NCBI GenBank assembly: GCA_018894595.1
Contig: JAHIPN010000198.1
Span: forward strand, 1-7,744
Direction of reading: 5' to 3'
DNA from: a bacterium
GTDB taxonomy: Bacteria > Atribacterota > JS1 > SB-45 > 34-128
Length of the DNA: 7,744 bases
Shown here: in pieces, positions 1-5,357 of the stretch
How positions within the stretch are numbered: position 1 is the first letter of the stretch
Layout of the letters: each line of letters opens with the position of its first letter
Program-made: the position numbers and the translations under genes
The notes under the pieces: generated by a model
The model's input: the letters and a program-made list of their open reading frames with translations, nothing else
Database searches by the model: none
Told to the model about the DNA's origin: nothing

Positions 1-31
1 AGTCTCAAGATGGAAGATTGTACTGTGCGTT

Positions 32-457
32 ATGAATAGATACGGAACTATACTGGAAGGTGGGGTTGATTTCGACCTTACACATTTTGGGAAATTGAAA
101 ACGGTTAGAGATGTTTATGCTACAGGAAATCTTATTGTTACAGAGGAATTAAGAAAATTACAACCCACTCTATTCCCAAGTTGGCATGCTTTTACACCAG
201 ATGAATTGAAGATGTTGTTGGAAAGACATGGGTGCTATGTGGAAAAGTTATCGGCACCAGGTACCTTGGCACGTTCCGTAGATATTAAACTGCTAAAACA
301 GCTTTTGGTAGATAGAAAATCTTACGAAGACTATCTTAATTTTGAGGAAGAGTTCGACAAGAATACCTGTGTATTGTGGATTGGAGCAATAGGTGCAGGT
401 GGGTTACTCGTAACTGCTACTAAAGATTTAAATGACACTAACGCCAACGGTGTATAA
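32..457 (+). CDS. C-terminal part of class I SAM-dependent methyltransferase (5' end outside window, probably frameshifted)
   Basis: Seen: an open frame with no real start of its own. It continues upstream to the window edge, but its first ten codons there (VSRWKIVLCV) look unlike a methyltransferase. Another frame over the same bases (3-35) reads SQDGRLYCAL and then stops. DGRLYCA followed by MNRYG is what the strand-5 region of a class I methyltransferase should look like, so one base seems to be missing near 27-31. Further on come FTPDELKMLLERHG (residues 54-67 of this frame) and a final strand WIGAIGAGGLLVTATK (116-131). Both are typical of the C-terminal half of small-molecule or tRNA-type methyltransferases, and the methyltransferase at 5358-6158 has the same layout. 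The SAM-binding motif I lies outside the window. The stop codon falls inside the left box of the repeat at 452-533, as in a cassette whose gene runs into its recombination site. Substrate unknown. If the frameshift is real, this is a pseudogene. Confidence 0.72.
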   Translation: MNRYGTILEGGVDFDLTHFGKLKTVRDVYATGNLIVTEELRKLQPTLFPSWHAFTPDELKMLLERHGCYVEKLSAPGTLARSVDIKLLKQLLVDRKSYEDYLNFEEEFDKNTCVLWIGAIGAGGLLVTATKDLNDTNANGV

Positions 458-533
458 CAGTGTGTTTGCGGGTTGCTACGCTCCGCCCAATTTGCCCTTC
501 CAGCCGACTTCGCAAAGCCGCGGGACATTATGT
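452..533 (+). repeat. attC-like imperfect inverted repeat A (degenerate)
   Basis: This stretch is clearly richer in GC than the flanking genes. Its left end is GTATAAC (452-458, against attC R'' consensus RYYYAAC, one mismatch). Its right end is ATTATGT (527-533, against R' consensus GTTRRRY, degenerate). Inner arms TTTGCG (465-470) and CGCAAA (511-516) pair, and GCGG (468-471) can alternatively pair with CCGC (483-486). The centre carries CCCAATTTGCC (486-496), a variant of the CCAAATTGC motif in repeats C and D. The left end, TAACAG then GTTT and GGGTT, resembles repeat D. It follows the methyltransferase fragment directly and ends 36 bases before the TTG start of the next gene. The cassette-site reading is inference. 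Confidence 0.55.
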
Positions 534-555
534 ACAATGACATACATAAAAGAAG

Positions 556-560
556 AGGAG
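556..560 (+). promoter_or_regulatory. Ribosome-binding site AGGAG deciding the TTG start at 570
   Basis: AGGAG lies 9 bases before TTG 570. The upstream in-frame ATG codons at 432 and 537 have no Shine-Dalgarno sequence. Using them would add residues encoded by repeat A and unlike any S66 N-terminus, so TTG 570 is the preferred start. Confidence 0.75.
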
Positions 561-569
561 AGATGTATT

Positions 570-1607
570 TTGATAAAACCAAAGAAAATAAAACCAGGAT
601 CACGAATAGCAATTATTTCACCTTCAAATGGACTTCCATTTTTATTCTCTAATATTTATGAATTAGGGTTAAAAAATTTGAAAGAAATATTAGGTTTTGA
701 AATAGTTGAAATGCCAACTGCAAGGATGTCTCCGGATGAACTATATAAAAATCCAAAATTACGCGCAGATGATATAAATCAAGCTTTTGCAGATGATAGT
801 ATTGATGGAATTATAACTTCAATAGGAGGTTATGAATCTGTACGAATTCTAAAGTATTTAGATATTGATATAATCAAGAAGAATCCAAAGTTTATTATGG
901 GTTTTTCAGATGCTAGTACTTTTTTATCTTATCTAAATTATTTAGGAATGATAACTTTTTATGGCCCTTCAGTAATGGCTGGATTTGCACAGCTTAAACA
1001 TCTTCCTTTTCAGTGCATAGAACATATTAAAAGAATTTTATTTGCAAATCGTTTTCCTTATAATTATACTCCTTATGCAAAGTGGACTAATGGCTATAAA
1101 GATTGGAGCAATAAGGATACTCTGGGAGAGTGTACGGAATTTTTTAATAATGAAAATGGGTGGACTTTCTTACAAGGAAATGAAATTACACAAGGTCGTC
1201 TTTGGGGTGGCTGCATCGAAGTTTTAGAATTCATCAAGTCAACCAATTATTGGCCCGATAAAACTTTCTGGAATGATAAGATTTTGTTTTTTGAAACATC
1301 TGAAGAAAAGCCTTTACCAAGTCAAGTAGGATACATGCTAAGAAATTATGGTATTCAAGGAATACTCGAGAAGCTAAAGGGTGTTGTTTTTGGCAGAGCA
1401 AAAGATTATTCGGTTAAAGAAAAAGAGGAACTTAACAAAATTATCTTAAATGTAATAAGGGATGAGTTTAATGTGAGTGATATTCCTATAATTGTTGATA
1501 TGGACTTTGGTCATACTGATCCGAAGTTAATTTTACCTTTAGGGTGTATGGTTAGTCTTAATCCAACAACTAAAGATATTACGTTAATAGAGAATCCCTT
1601 TAACTAA
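570..1607 (+). CDS. S66 family peptidase / LD-carboxypeptidase, MccF-like
   Basis: A 345-residue protein from TTG 570, close to the usual length of MccF-type S66 enzymes (about 340). The family hydrolyses L,D- or nucleotidyl-peptide amide bonds. LdcA trims murein tetrapeptides in peptidoglycan recycling, and MccF cleaves microcin C and related aminoacyl-nucleotides to give immunity. Seen from the TTG start: N-terminal strand RIAIISPSNG (12-21); GIITSIGGYES (80-90); nucleophile elbow MGFSDAS with Ser113; GRLWGGCIEVL (209-219); FFETSEE with probable catalytic Glu242; and DFGHTDP with His315. Ser113/Glu242/His315 closely match the MccF triad spacing (Ser118/Glu243/His311 in E. coli MccF). No signal peptide is visible, so it is probably cytoplasmic, which fits an immunity or detoxification role better than cell-wall work. 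It sits between repeats A and B as a one-gene unit. The family call is firm; the MccF-like substrate is inference from architecture and company. Confidence 0.9.
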   Translation: MIKPKKIKPGSRIAIISPSNGLPFLFSNIYELGLKNLKEILGFEIVEMPTARMSPDELYKNPKLRADDINQAFADDSIDGIITSIGGYESVRILKYLDIDIIKKNPKFIMGFSDASTFLSYLNYLGMITFYGPSVMAGFAQLKHLPFQCIEHIKRILFANRFPYNYTPYAKWTNGYKDWSNKDTLGECTEFFNNENGWTFLQGNEITQGRLWGGCIEVLEFIKSTNYWPDKTFWNDKILFFETSEEKPLPSQVGYMLRNYGIQGILEKLKGVVFGRAKDYSVKEKEELNKIILNVIRDEFNVSDIPIIVDMDFGHTDPKLILPLGCMVSLNPTTKDITLIENPFN

Positions 1608-1626
1608 TAGTACGAAATAGTATTGC

Positions 1627-1710
1627 ACATAACAGCGGATATACGCTGCGGGCTTCGCCCTTTGGCACATTCGACTACGTCGAACGTCGTATAAGCTCGG
1701 AACGTTAGCT
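1627..1710 (+). repeat. attC-like imperfect inverted repeat B
   Basis: A GC-rich spacer between the S66 gene and the next methyltransferase. Its left box is ACATAAC (1627-1633, one mismatch to RYYYAAC) and its right box GTTAGCT (1704-1710, one mismatch to GTTRRRY). Arms TATACG (1640-1645) and CGTATA (1688-1693) pair perfectly. Two small hairpins lie inside: GGGC-TTC-GCCC (1650-1660) and TTCGAC-TAC-GTCGAA (1670-1684). The right end runs into CTGAAAT, comparable to GACGAAAT after the right box of repeat D. It lacks the CCAAATTGC core of repeats C and D, so it is a diverged member or a different site type. Confidence 0.55.
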
Positions 1711-1738
1711 GAAATCATCCTTAAAGGAGGAGAAATCT

Positions 1739-2485
1739 ATGAACTCTAATCTTGAATGGTGGCAGAAGTTTTTCAAGGGGACCTGGCAACATGTCCAACC
1801 ACTTGTCCATACTCCCGAACAAAACCAGAAAGAAGCAGATTTTGTTGAAGATGTTCTTAATGTTAAACCTTCCGCTGAGATACTTGACGTACCGTGCGGG
1901 GAAGGTCGTTTAACTATTGAATTGGCTTCTCGTGGATACAAAATGAGCGGGGTTGATATAAATGAAAGTTTCCTTAAAGAGGCAAAAGAAAAAGCTGACA
2001 AAAGAGGACTGGATATCATTTGGCATCATGGAGATATGCGCAAAATACCATGGGAAAATAAATTCAATGCTGCTTTCTGCATGTGGGGAAGTTTCGGCTA
2101 TCTTGATGATGAGGGAGATGCGGAATTCATTAAGGCAGTGAGCCGATCATTAAAGAGAAGCGGGGTTTTTCTTTTAGATATCCTGGTTGCTGAGACACTC
2201 TTTCCAAAATACCAATCAAAGGGGTGGAACAAGATAGGAGATACTATCGTATTAGAAGATAGAATTTGGGATCACATAACTGGACGGGTAGAGGTAGATT
2301 GGACATTTATCCGACAAAAAAAGCAGGCGACTTATCATAGCAGTATTAGAATTTATACTTATAAAGAAGTTATTAACTTATTGAGACAAAATGGATTTGA
2401 GCATTTCGTGGCGTTTGGGTCATTATCAAAAGATGCTTTTCAATTTGGAGCACAGAGGTTATTCATAACTGCAAGGAAAATTTAA
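1739..2485 (+). CDS. Class I SAM-dependent methyltransferase
   Basis: A 248-residue protein with an excellent ribosome-binding site: AAAGGAGG at 1723-1730, 8 bases before ATG 1739. Seen: a Rossmann-fold motif I, AEILDVPCGEGRLTIELA (46-63), followed by GYKMSGVDIN (66-75) with Asp73 expected to bind the SAM ribose hydroxyls. GDMRKIPW (98-105) forms the motif II/III region, then comes CMWGSFGYLDD (114-124), which resembles the substrate-pocket segment of small-molecule methyltransferases. The C-terminal half carries YTYKEVINLLRQNGF, a usual closing helix. This is a soluble enzyme with no membrane segment; the methyl acceptor cannot be told. It ends one base before the SDR start, so the two genes are almost certainly co-translated and share the unit bounded by repeats B and C. 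Its base composition is less AT-rich than the SDR it is joined to, which suggests different origins. Confidence 0.9.
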   Translation: MNSNLEWWQKFFKGTWQHVQPLVHTPEQNQKEADFVEDVLNVKPSAEILDVPCGEGRLTIELASRGYKMSGVDINESFLKEAKEKADKRGLDIIWHHGDMRKIPWENKFNAAFCMWGSFGYLDDEGDAEFIKAVSRSLKRSGVFLLDILVAETLFPKYQSKGWNKIGDTIVLEDRIWDHITGRVEVDWTFIRQKKQATYHSSIRIYTYKEVINLLRQNGFEHFVAFGSLSKDAFQFGAQRLFITARKI

Positions 2486-2486
2486 T

Positions 2487-3254
2487 ATGAATAAGACAGT
2501 ATTAATTACAGGAGTAAGTAGAAAAGTCGGAATTGGTGCAAGCATGGCTATTAGATTAGCATCTGTTGGATATAATATATTTACTACCTATTATAGGCCT
2601 TATGATCAAGATATGCCAAAATGGAAAAAAGATGATACTGATATACAAGTGATAGCAAGAGAGATTTCAAAATTTCCTGTTAAATTCAGTAGTTATGAAT
2701 GTGATCTTAGCGATATTGCACAGATTGCAAAGATTTTTGATACAGTTGAAAAAGAAATTGGACCTGTTTATGGACTAATAAATAATGCTTGTTTTTTTAT
2801 TGATACTAATATTGATTCATTAACAGCGGAGTTAATTGACAAACATTACTATATTAACCTACGAGCCCCTATGTTACTTTCTCAGGAATTTGTAAAAAGA
2901 TATCGCCAGAATAAAAATTATTCACAAGGTAGAATTATTACATTAACTTCTGGTTATGTAACAGAACCTAATCCTGGGAATTTAGCGTATAGTGCGACAA
3001 AAGCTGCAATGAATCGTTTTACTAACAGTCTTTCTTTAGAAGTGGCAGGATTGGGGATAACTGTAAATTCAGTAGATCCTGGTGCTACTGATACCGGTTG
3101 GATGTCGAGAGAATTAAAATCGGAAATTTTAAAAAATGCTCCTATGAAGCGACTTGGACAACCTATAGATGTAGCTAATCTAATAGAATTTCTGATATCA
3201 GAAAAAGCGCAGTGGATAACAGGTCAGATAATTCATTCTCGGGGAGGATTGTAA
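2487..3254 (+). CDS. Short-chain dehydrogenase/reductase (SDR), classical type
   Basis: A 255-residue protein starting one base after the upstream methyltransferase stop. AAGGA (2473-2477) lies 9 bases before the ATG, inside the end of that gene. Seen: nucleotide-binding motif TGVSRKVGIG (8-17), with a two-residue insertion relative to the usual TGxxxGIG; INNAC (98-102); Asn124; Ser155 in TLTSGYV; and YSATK with Tyr168 and Lys172. This is the complete Asn-Ser-Tyr-Lys tetrad of an active NAD(P)H-dependent oxidoreductase. DPGATDTGW (197-205) is the segment after the catalytic helix, and the protein ends in the usual SDR tail GQIIHSRGG. Substrate unknown; FabG-like annotations should not be taken as fatty-acid synthesis here. 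It is the same subfamily as the SDR at 4452-5252 (shared TGVSR..GIG, PGATDT and QWI.GQ) but clearly diverged and more AT-rich. Confidence 0.92.
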   Translation: MNKTVLITGVSRKVGIGASMAIRLASVGYNIFTTYYRPYDQDMPKWKKDDTDIQVIAREISKFPVKFSSYECDLSDIAQIAKIFDTVEKEIGPVYGLINNACFFIDTNIDSLTAELIDKHYYINLRAPMLLSQEFVKRYRQNKNYSQGRIITLTSGYVTEPNPGNLAYSATKAAMNRFTNSLSLEVAGLGITVNSVDPGATDTGWMSRELKSEILKNAPMKRLGQPIDVANLIEFLISEKAQWITGQIIHSRGGL

Positions 3255-3264
3255 AAAAATAGCG

Positions 3265-3411
3265 GCACTTCGTATAAAAGGATATTTGCGGTTACAGGGC
3301 TAAAGCCACTCCGTTCCAAATTGCCTATTATCACGGTTTCTGCTTTCGGATAAATTGCGCCAATTATGGTAACTCCGCAAATACCTGGAATATTAGACAA
3401 AATCGAAGTGC
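3265..3411 (+). repeat. Long attC-like inverted repeat C
   Basis: The SDR-adenylyltransferase spacer is mostly one long imperfect palindrome. Outer arms GCACTTCG (3265-3272) and CGAAGTGC (3404-3411) match over 8 bp. Inner arms TATTTGCGG (3283-3291) and CCGCAAATA (3375-3383) match over 9 bp. The next four bases, TTAC (3292-3295) and GTAA (3369-3372), pair across a 2-nt bulge. The apical part holds CCAAATTGCC (3316-3325), also found in repeat D and the 7079-7126 hairpin. ATTAGAC (3392-3398) sits in the right arm and is one base from repeat D's GTTAGAC. No clear left RYYYAAC box is seen; the corresponding place reads AATAGC. The outer arms lie outside the R' box, so the fold is longer than a standard attC. 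Read as RNA it could insulate the next gene from read-through or processing. Confidence 0.65.
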
Positions 3412-3413
3412 AA

Positions 3414-3418
3414 GGGAG
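3414..3418 (+). promoter_or_regulatory. Ribosome-binding site GGGAG deciding the GTG start at 3428
   Basis: GGGAG lies 9 bases before GTG 3428 and 2 bases after the outer right arm of repeat C, so folding of the repeat would leave it free. No in-frame ATG nearby has a competing site. Confidence 0.65.
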
Positions 3419-3427
3419 TGAAAAACT

Positions 3428-4279
3428 GTGAATCATAGCATATTAAATAAAATAGTAAACTGGGCTGAAAATGAATCTGAGATTCGAACTCTTATTCTTG
3501 AAGGATCGCGAGCATCGAATTCACAAACTGATGAACTGTCGGATTATGATTTAAATGTTTTTGTAGTTAATCCTGATAAGTATACTTCAGATAACAGTTG
3601 GATAAATAATTTTGATCAAGTATTGGTTTATCAGAAAGAAAAGTTTTTCTATAAGAATATAGAAATTCCTACTCGATTAGTTTTATATAAAAATAATCCC
3701 CGAGTTGATTTTTCCTTCTGGCCTATCAATGTATTGTATGAAATTATAGAAAATAGAATTCTACCAGAATCCTATAGAAACGGTTATGAAATACTTCTCG
3801 ATAAAGATAAGGTTACTGGTAATATTATATTGCCTAATTACGATGGTTTTATAATAACCCAACCAACAGAAGATGAATTATTAACAACAATATATAATTT
3901 CTGGTTTGAAGCATGCAGTGTTGCAAAGTATTTAAAAAGAGATAGATTATGGTTTGCGAAAATATTAGAAAATGGTCCTATAAAAGGGTTTATGCTTCAA
4001 ATTATATTATGGAATGAGTCGAGTAAATATGATTGGAACAACAACAAAATTCATTCGCAAGGCAAAAATCTTGAAACCCACGTAGATATAGATATTAAAG
4101 AATCCTTCAAGAAGTGCTTTTCAAGATACGATAAAAGCGATACATGGGATAGTTTATTTGGAATGATCGAGTTATTTAAAAGGCTTGCATATGAATTAAC
4201 AATGACAATGAATGTTAAATATCCAAATGATTCTATTTCTGTAATAGAAAAATATATAAGGCAGTTATATGAAAGATAA
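3428..4279 (+). CDS. Aminoglycoside 6-adenylyltransferase, ANT(6)/AadK-like
   Basis: A 283-residue protein from a GTG start, matching the usual ANT(6) length (B. subtilis AadK is about 284). The family transfers AMP from ATP to the 6-hydroxyl of streptomycin, inactivating it in the cytoplasm. Seen: the nucleotidyltransferase core TLILEGSRAS (21-30), then SDYDLNVFV (38-46), where Asp39 and Asp41 are the expected metal ligands. RVDFSFWPI (92-100) gives the third acidic position (Asp94). LLDKD (104-125 region), the FWFEACSVAKYLKR helix and a C-terminal helical domain ending near YPNDSISVIEKYIRQLYE also follow the ANT(6) pattern. No truncation or missing catalytic residue is seen. It lies alone between repeats C and D as a single-gene unit, is very AT-rich, and has no evident promoter. 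Chromosomal AadK-type enzymes can give weak or no streptomycin resistance, so the phenotype is uncertain. Confidence 0.9.
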   Translation: MNHSILNKIVNWAENESEIRTLILEGSRASNSQTDELSDYDLNVFVVNPDKYTSDNSWINNFDQVLVYQKEKFFYKNIEIPTRLVLYKNNPRVDFSFWPINVLYEIIENRILPESYRNGYEILLDKDKVTGNIILPNYDGFIITQPTEDELLTTIYNFWFEACSVAKYLKRDRLWFAKILENGPIKGFMLQIILWNESSKYDWNNNKIHSQGKNLETHVDIDIKESFKKCFSRYDKSDTWDSLFGMIELFKRLAYELTMTMNVKYPNDSISVIEKYIRQLYER

Positions 4280-4293
4280 TGTACTGTGACTTC

Positions 4294-4385
4294 ATCTAAC
4301 AGCAGGTTTAGGGTTCGCTCCTTCGTTGCTCATCCAAATTGCTCTACTCCGCTTCGCAATTTCTTAAACCGGCGGGACGTTAGAC
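4294..4385 (+). repeat. attC-like site D (best conserved)
   Basis: The left box ATCTAAC (4294-4300) matches attC R'' RYYYAAC perfectly, and the right box GTTAGAC (4379-4385) matches R' GTTRRRY perfectly. TCTAAC and GTTAGA pair over 6 bp. Inner boxes GGTTTA (4305-4310) and TAAACC (4365-4370) pair over 6 bp and occupy the L''/L' positions, with unpaired spacers of 4 and 8 nt. The centre carries AAATTGC (4336-4342) and GCAATTT (4356-4362), a 7-bp hairpin with 13-nt loop. The total of 92 bp lies within the known attC range. It follows the adenylyltransferase stop by 14 bases, in the orientation expected for a cassette's terminal site. No integrase is visible, so activity is unknown. Confidence 0.7.
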
Positions 4386-4437
4386 GAAATCTTTGGGAAA
4401 TATGTAAAGTTGAAGAAAATGTTGACTTTTACAAGAG

Positions 4438-4445
4438 AAAGGAGG
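4438..4445 (+). promoter_or_regulatory. Ribosome-binding site AAAGGAGG deciding the ATG start at 4452
   Basis: A perfect AAAGGAGG lies 6 bases before ATG 4452. The frame is open back to TTG 4410, but that start has no ribosome-binding site and would add 14 residues before a normal SDR N-terminus. Confidence 0.85.
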
Positions 4446-4451
4446 ACGCTC

Positions 4452-5252
4452 ATGACAAATAAATCAAATAAACCATTAGAAGGACGAATTGCATTAGTAA
4501 CTGGGGTTAGTCGTCGGAAGGGAATTGGTTTTGCAATTGCATCTCGTTTAGCCCAAGATGGGGCGGATCTCTTTATTCAATCTTATTCTCCTTATGATGA
4601 AGGTTTCCCCTGGGGCGCAGAACCTAATGGAATCGAATCGATATTAACTGAACTCAAGAATCATGGGCATAGAGTTGAGCATATCGAAGACAACTTTAAT
4701 GACCCTGAAGCACCAAGAAGAGTTGTTGAAAAAGCGTTTCAAACTTTTTCAAACATAGACATTCTAGTTGCTAATCATGCATATTGGTTGGAAGGTAAGT
4801 TGGAAGACCTTACAGCTGAAAACATTGATACACATATGAATGTTAATGTAAGGGCGACTCTTTTATTAATAAAGGAATGGAGTATACGCCATGGTGACAA
4901 CCGTCCAGGTGGGAGGGTTGTCATGATGACTTCAGGACAACACCTTTCTCCTATGTGCGATGAATTATCATATGTGGCTTCAAAAGGTGCGCTTCATCAG
5001 CTCACTCAAAGTATATCATACACTCTTGTCAAACGGGGTATAACGGTAAATACTGTTAATCCCGGAGCAACTGATACCGTTGATTATCAGAGATATTACC
5101 CCGAAATTTATCAAGCAGTGCTTGATAAAGAACCACAAGGCAGGTGGGGACAGCCAGAGGATGCTGCAAGATTAATAGCCTGGCTCGTTAGTGATGAAGC
5201 TCAATGGATATCAGGACAAGTAATTAATTCCGATGGCGGAGTTCATTTTTAA
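4452..5252 (+). CDS. Short-chain dehydrogenase/reductase (SDR), paralogue of the one at 2487-3254
   Basis: A 266-residue protein from ATG 4452. Seen: ALVTGVSRRKGIGFAIA (14-30), a glycine motif with the same two-residue insertion as the other SDR here; ILVANHAYW (104-112), with ANHA in place of the usual NNAG; Asn132; Ser161 in MMTSGQ; and YVASK with Tyr174 and Lys178. The catalytic tetrad is complete, so an active NAD(P)-dependent oxidoreductase is expected. NPGATDT (203-209) and a C-terminal QWISGQVINSDGG follow. It shares TGVSR..GIG, SPYD/RPYD, PGATDT, GQP.D.A and QWI.GQ with the SDR at 2487-3254. The two are therefore one subfamily, but far too diverged for a recent duplication. The acid after the second strand is absent in both (QSYSPYDE, TYYRPYDQ), which may favour NADPH. 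Composition is less AT-rich than the flanking genes. Substrate unknown. It follows site D and shares its unit with the methyltransferase downstream. Confidence 0.92.
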   Translation: MTNKSNKPLEGRIALVTGVSRRKGIGFAIASRLAQDGADLFIQSYSPYDEGFPWGAEPNGIESILTELKNHGHRVEHIEDNFNDPEAPRRVVEKAFQTFSNIDILVANHAYWLEGKLEDLTAENIDTHMNVNVRATLLLIKEWSIRHGDNRPGGRVVMMTSGQHLSPMCDELSYVASKGALHQLTQSISYTLVKRGITVNTVNPGATDTVDYQRYYPEIYQAVLDKEPQGRWGQPEDAARLIAWLVSDEAQWISGQVINSDGGVHF

Positions 5253-5279
5253 GAGCCATTCCTGATTTTAGTTTTGGAT

Positions 5280-5335
5280 ATAATATGACAGGACAGTCCT
5301 TTGTCGCACTTTTATTACTTTCCTGTAAATATTAT
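5280..5335 (+). repeat. Inverted repeat in the SDR-methyltransferase spacer
   Basis: ATAATAT-G-ACAGGA (5280-5293) pairs with TCCTGT-AA-ATATTAT (5321-5335) around a 27-nt loop, with a small internal mismatch. A smaller alternative hairpin uses AGGA (5290-5293) and TCCT (5297-5300) inside GACA...TGTC. There is no U-run suited to a terminator and no RYYYAAC/GTTRRRY box, so it is not one of the attC-like sites. The left arm overlaps a TATAAT sequence (5279-5284) that lacks a proper -35 box. Confidence 0.45.
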
Positions 5336-5341
5336 GTTTTT

Positions 5342-5347
5342 AAGGAG
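5342..5347 (+). promoter_or_regulatory. Ribosome-binding site AAGGAG deciding the TTG start at 5358
   Basis: AAGGAG lies 10 bases before TTG 5358. The resulting N-terminus, MDIVEQYYDKYSEDEWERL, is typical of this methyltransferase family, and no ATG in that frame precedes the conserved block. Confidence 0.75.
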
Positions 5348-5357
5348 TTGAATTATA

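Noticed and set aside
331..612. Minus-strand open frame of 93 codons
   Set aside because: It overlaps the methyltransferase end, repeat A and the S66 start antisense, has no ribosome-binding site and resembles no protein family.
1042..1227. 61-codon plus-strand frame within the S66 gene
   Set aside because: Out-of-frame shadow of a gene with intact catalytic motifs.
1608..1626. Rho-independent terminator after the S66 gene
   Set aside because: The AT-rich near-palindrome has mismatches, no GC stem and no U-run.
1705..2019. Minus-strand open frame of 104 codons
   Set aside because: Antisense to the start of the well-supported methyltransferase at 1739; low-complexity serine-rich translation with no motif.
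3233..3436. Minus-strand open frame of 67 codons across repeat C
   Set aside because: Its extent simply covers the palindrome and there is no start signal; a product of the repeat's composition.
452..4385. CRISPR array from the recurring spacers
   Set aside because: Repeats are about 1-1.7 kb apart, not identical, and separated by whole genes.
5256..5284. TATAAT at 5279-5284 as a promoter for the methyltransferase at 5358
   Set aside because: No -35 box at proper spacing and no extended TGn; the sequence is AT-rich enough for this to be chance.
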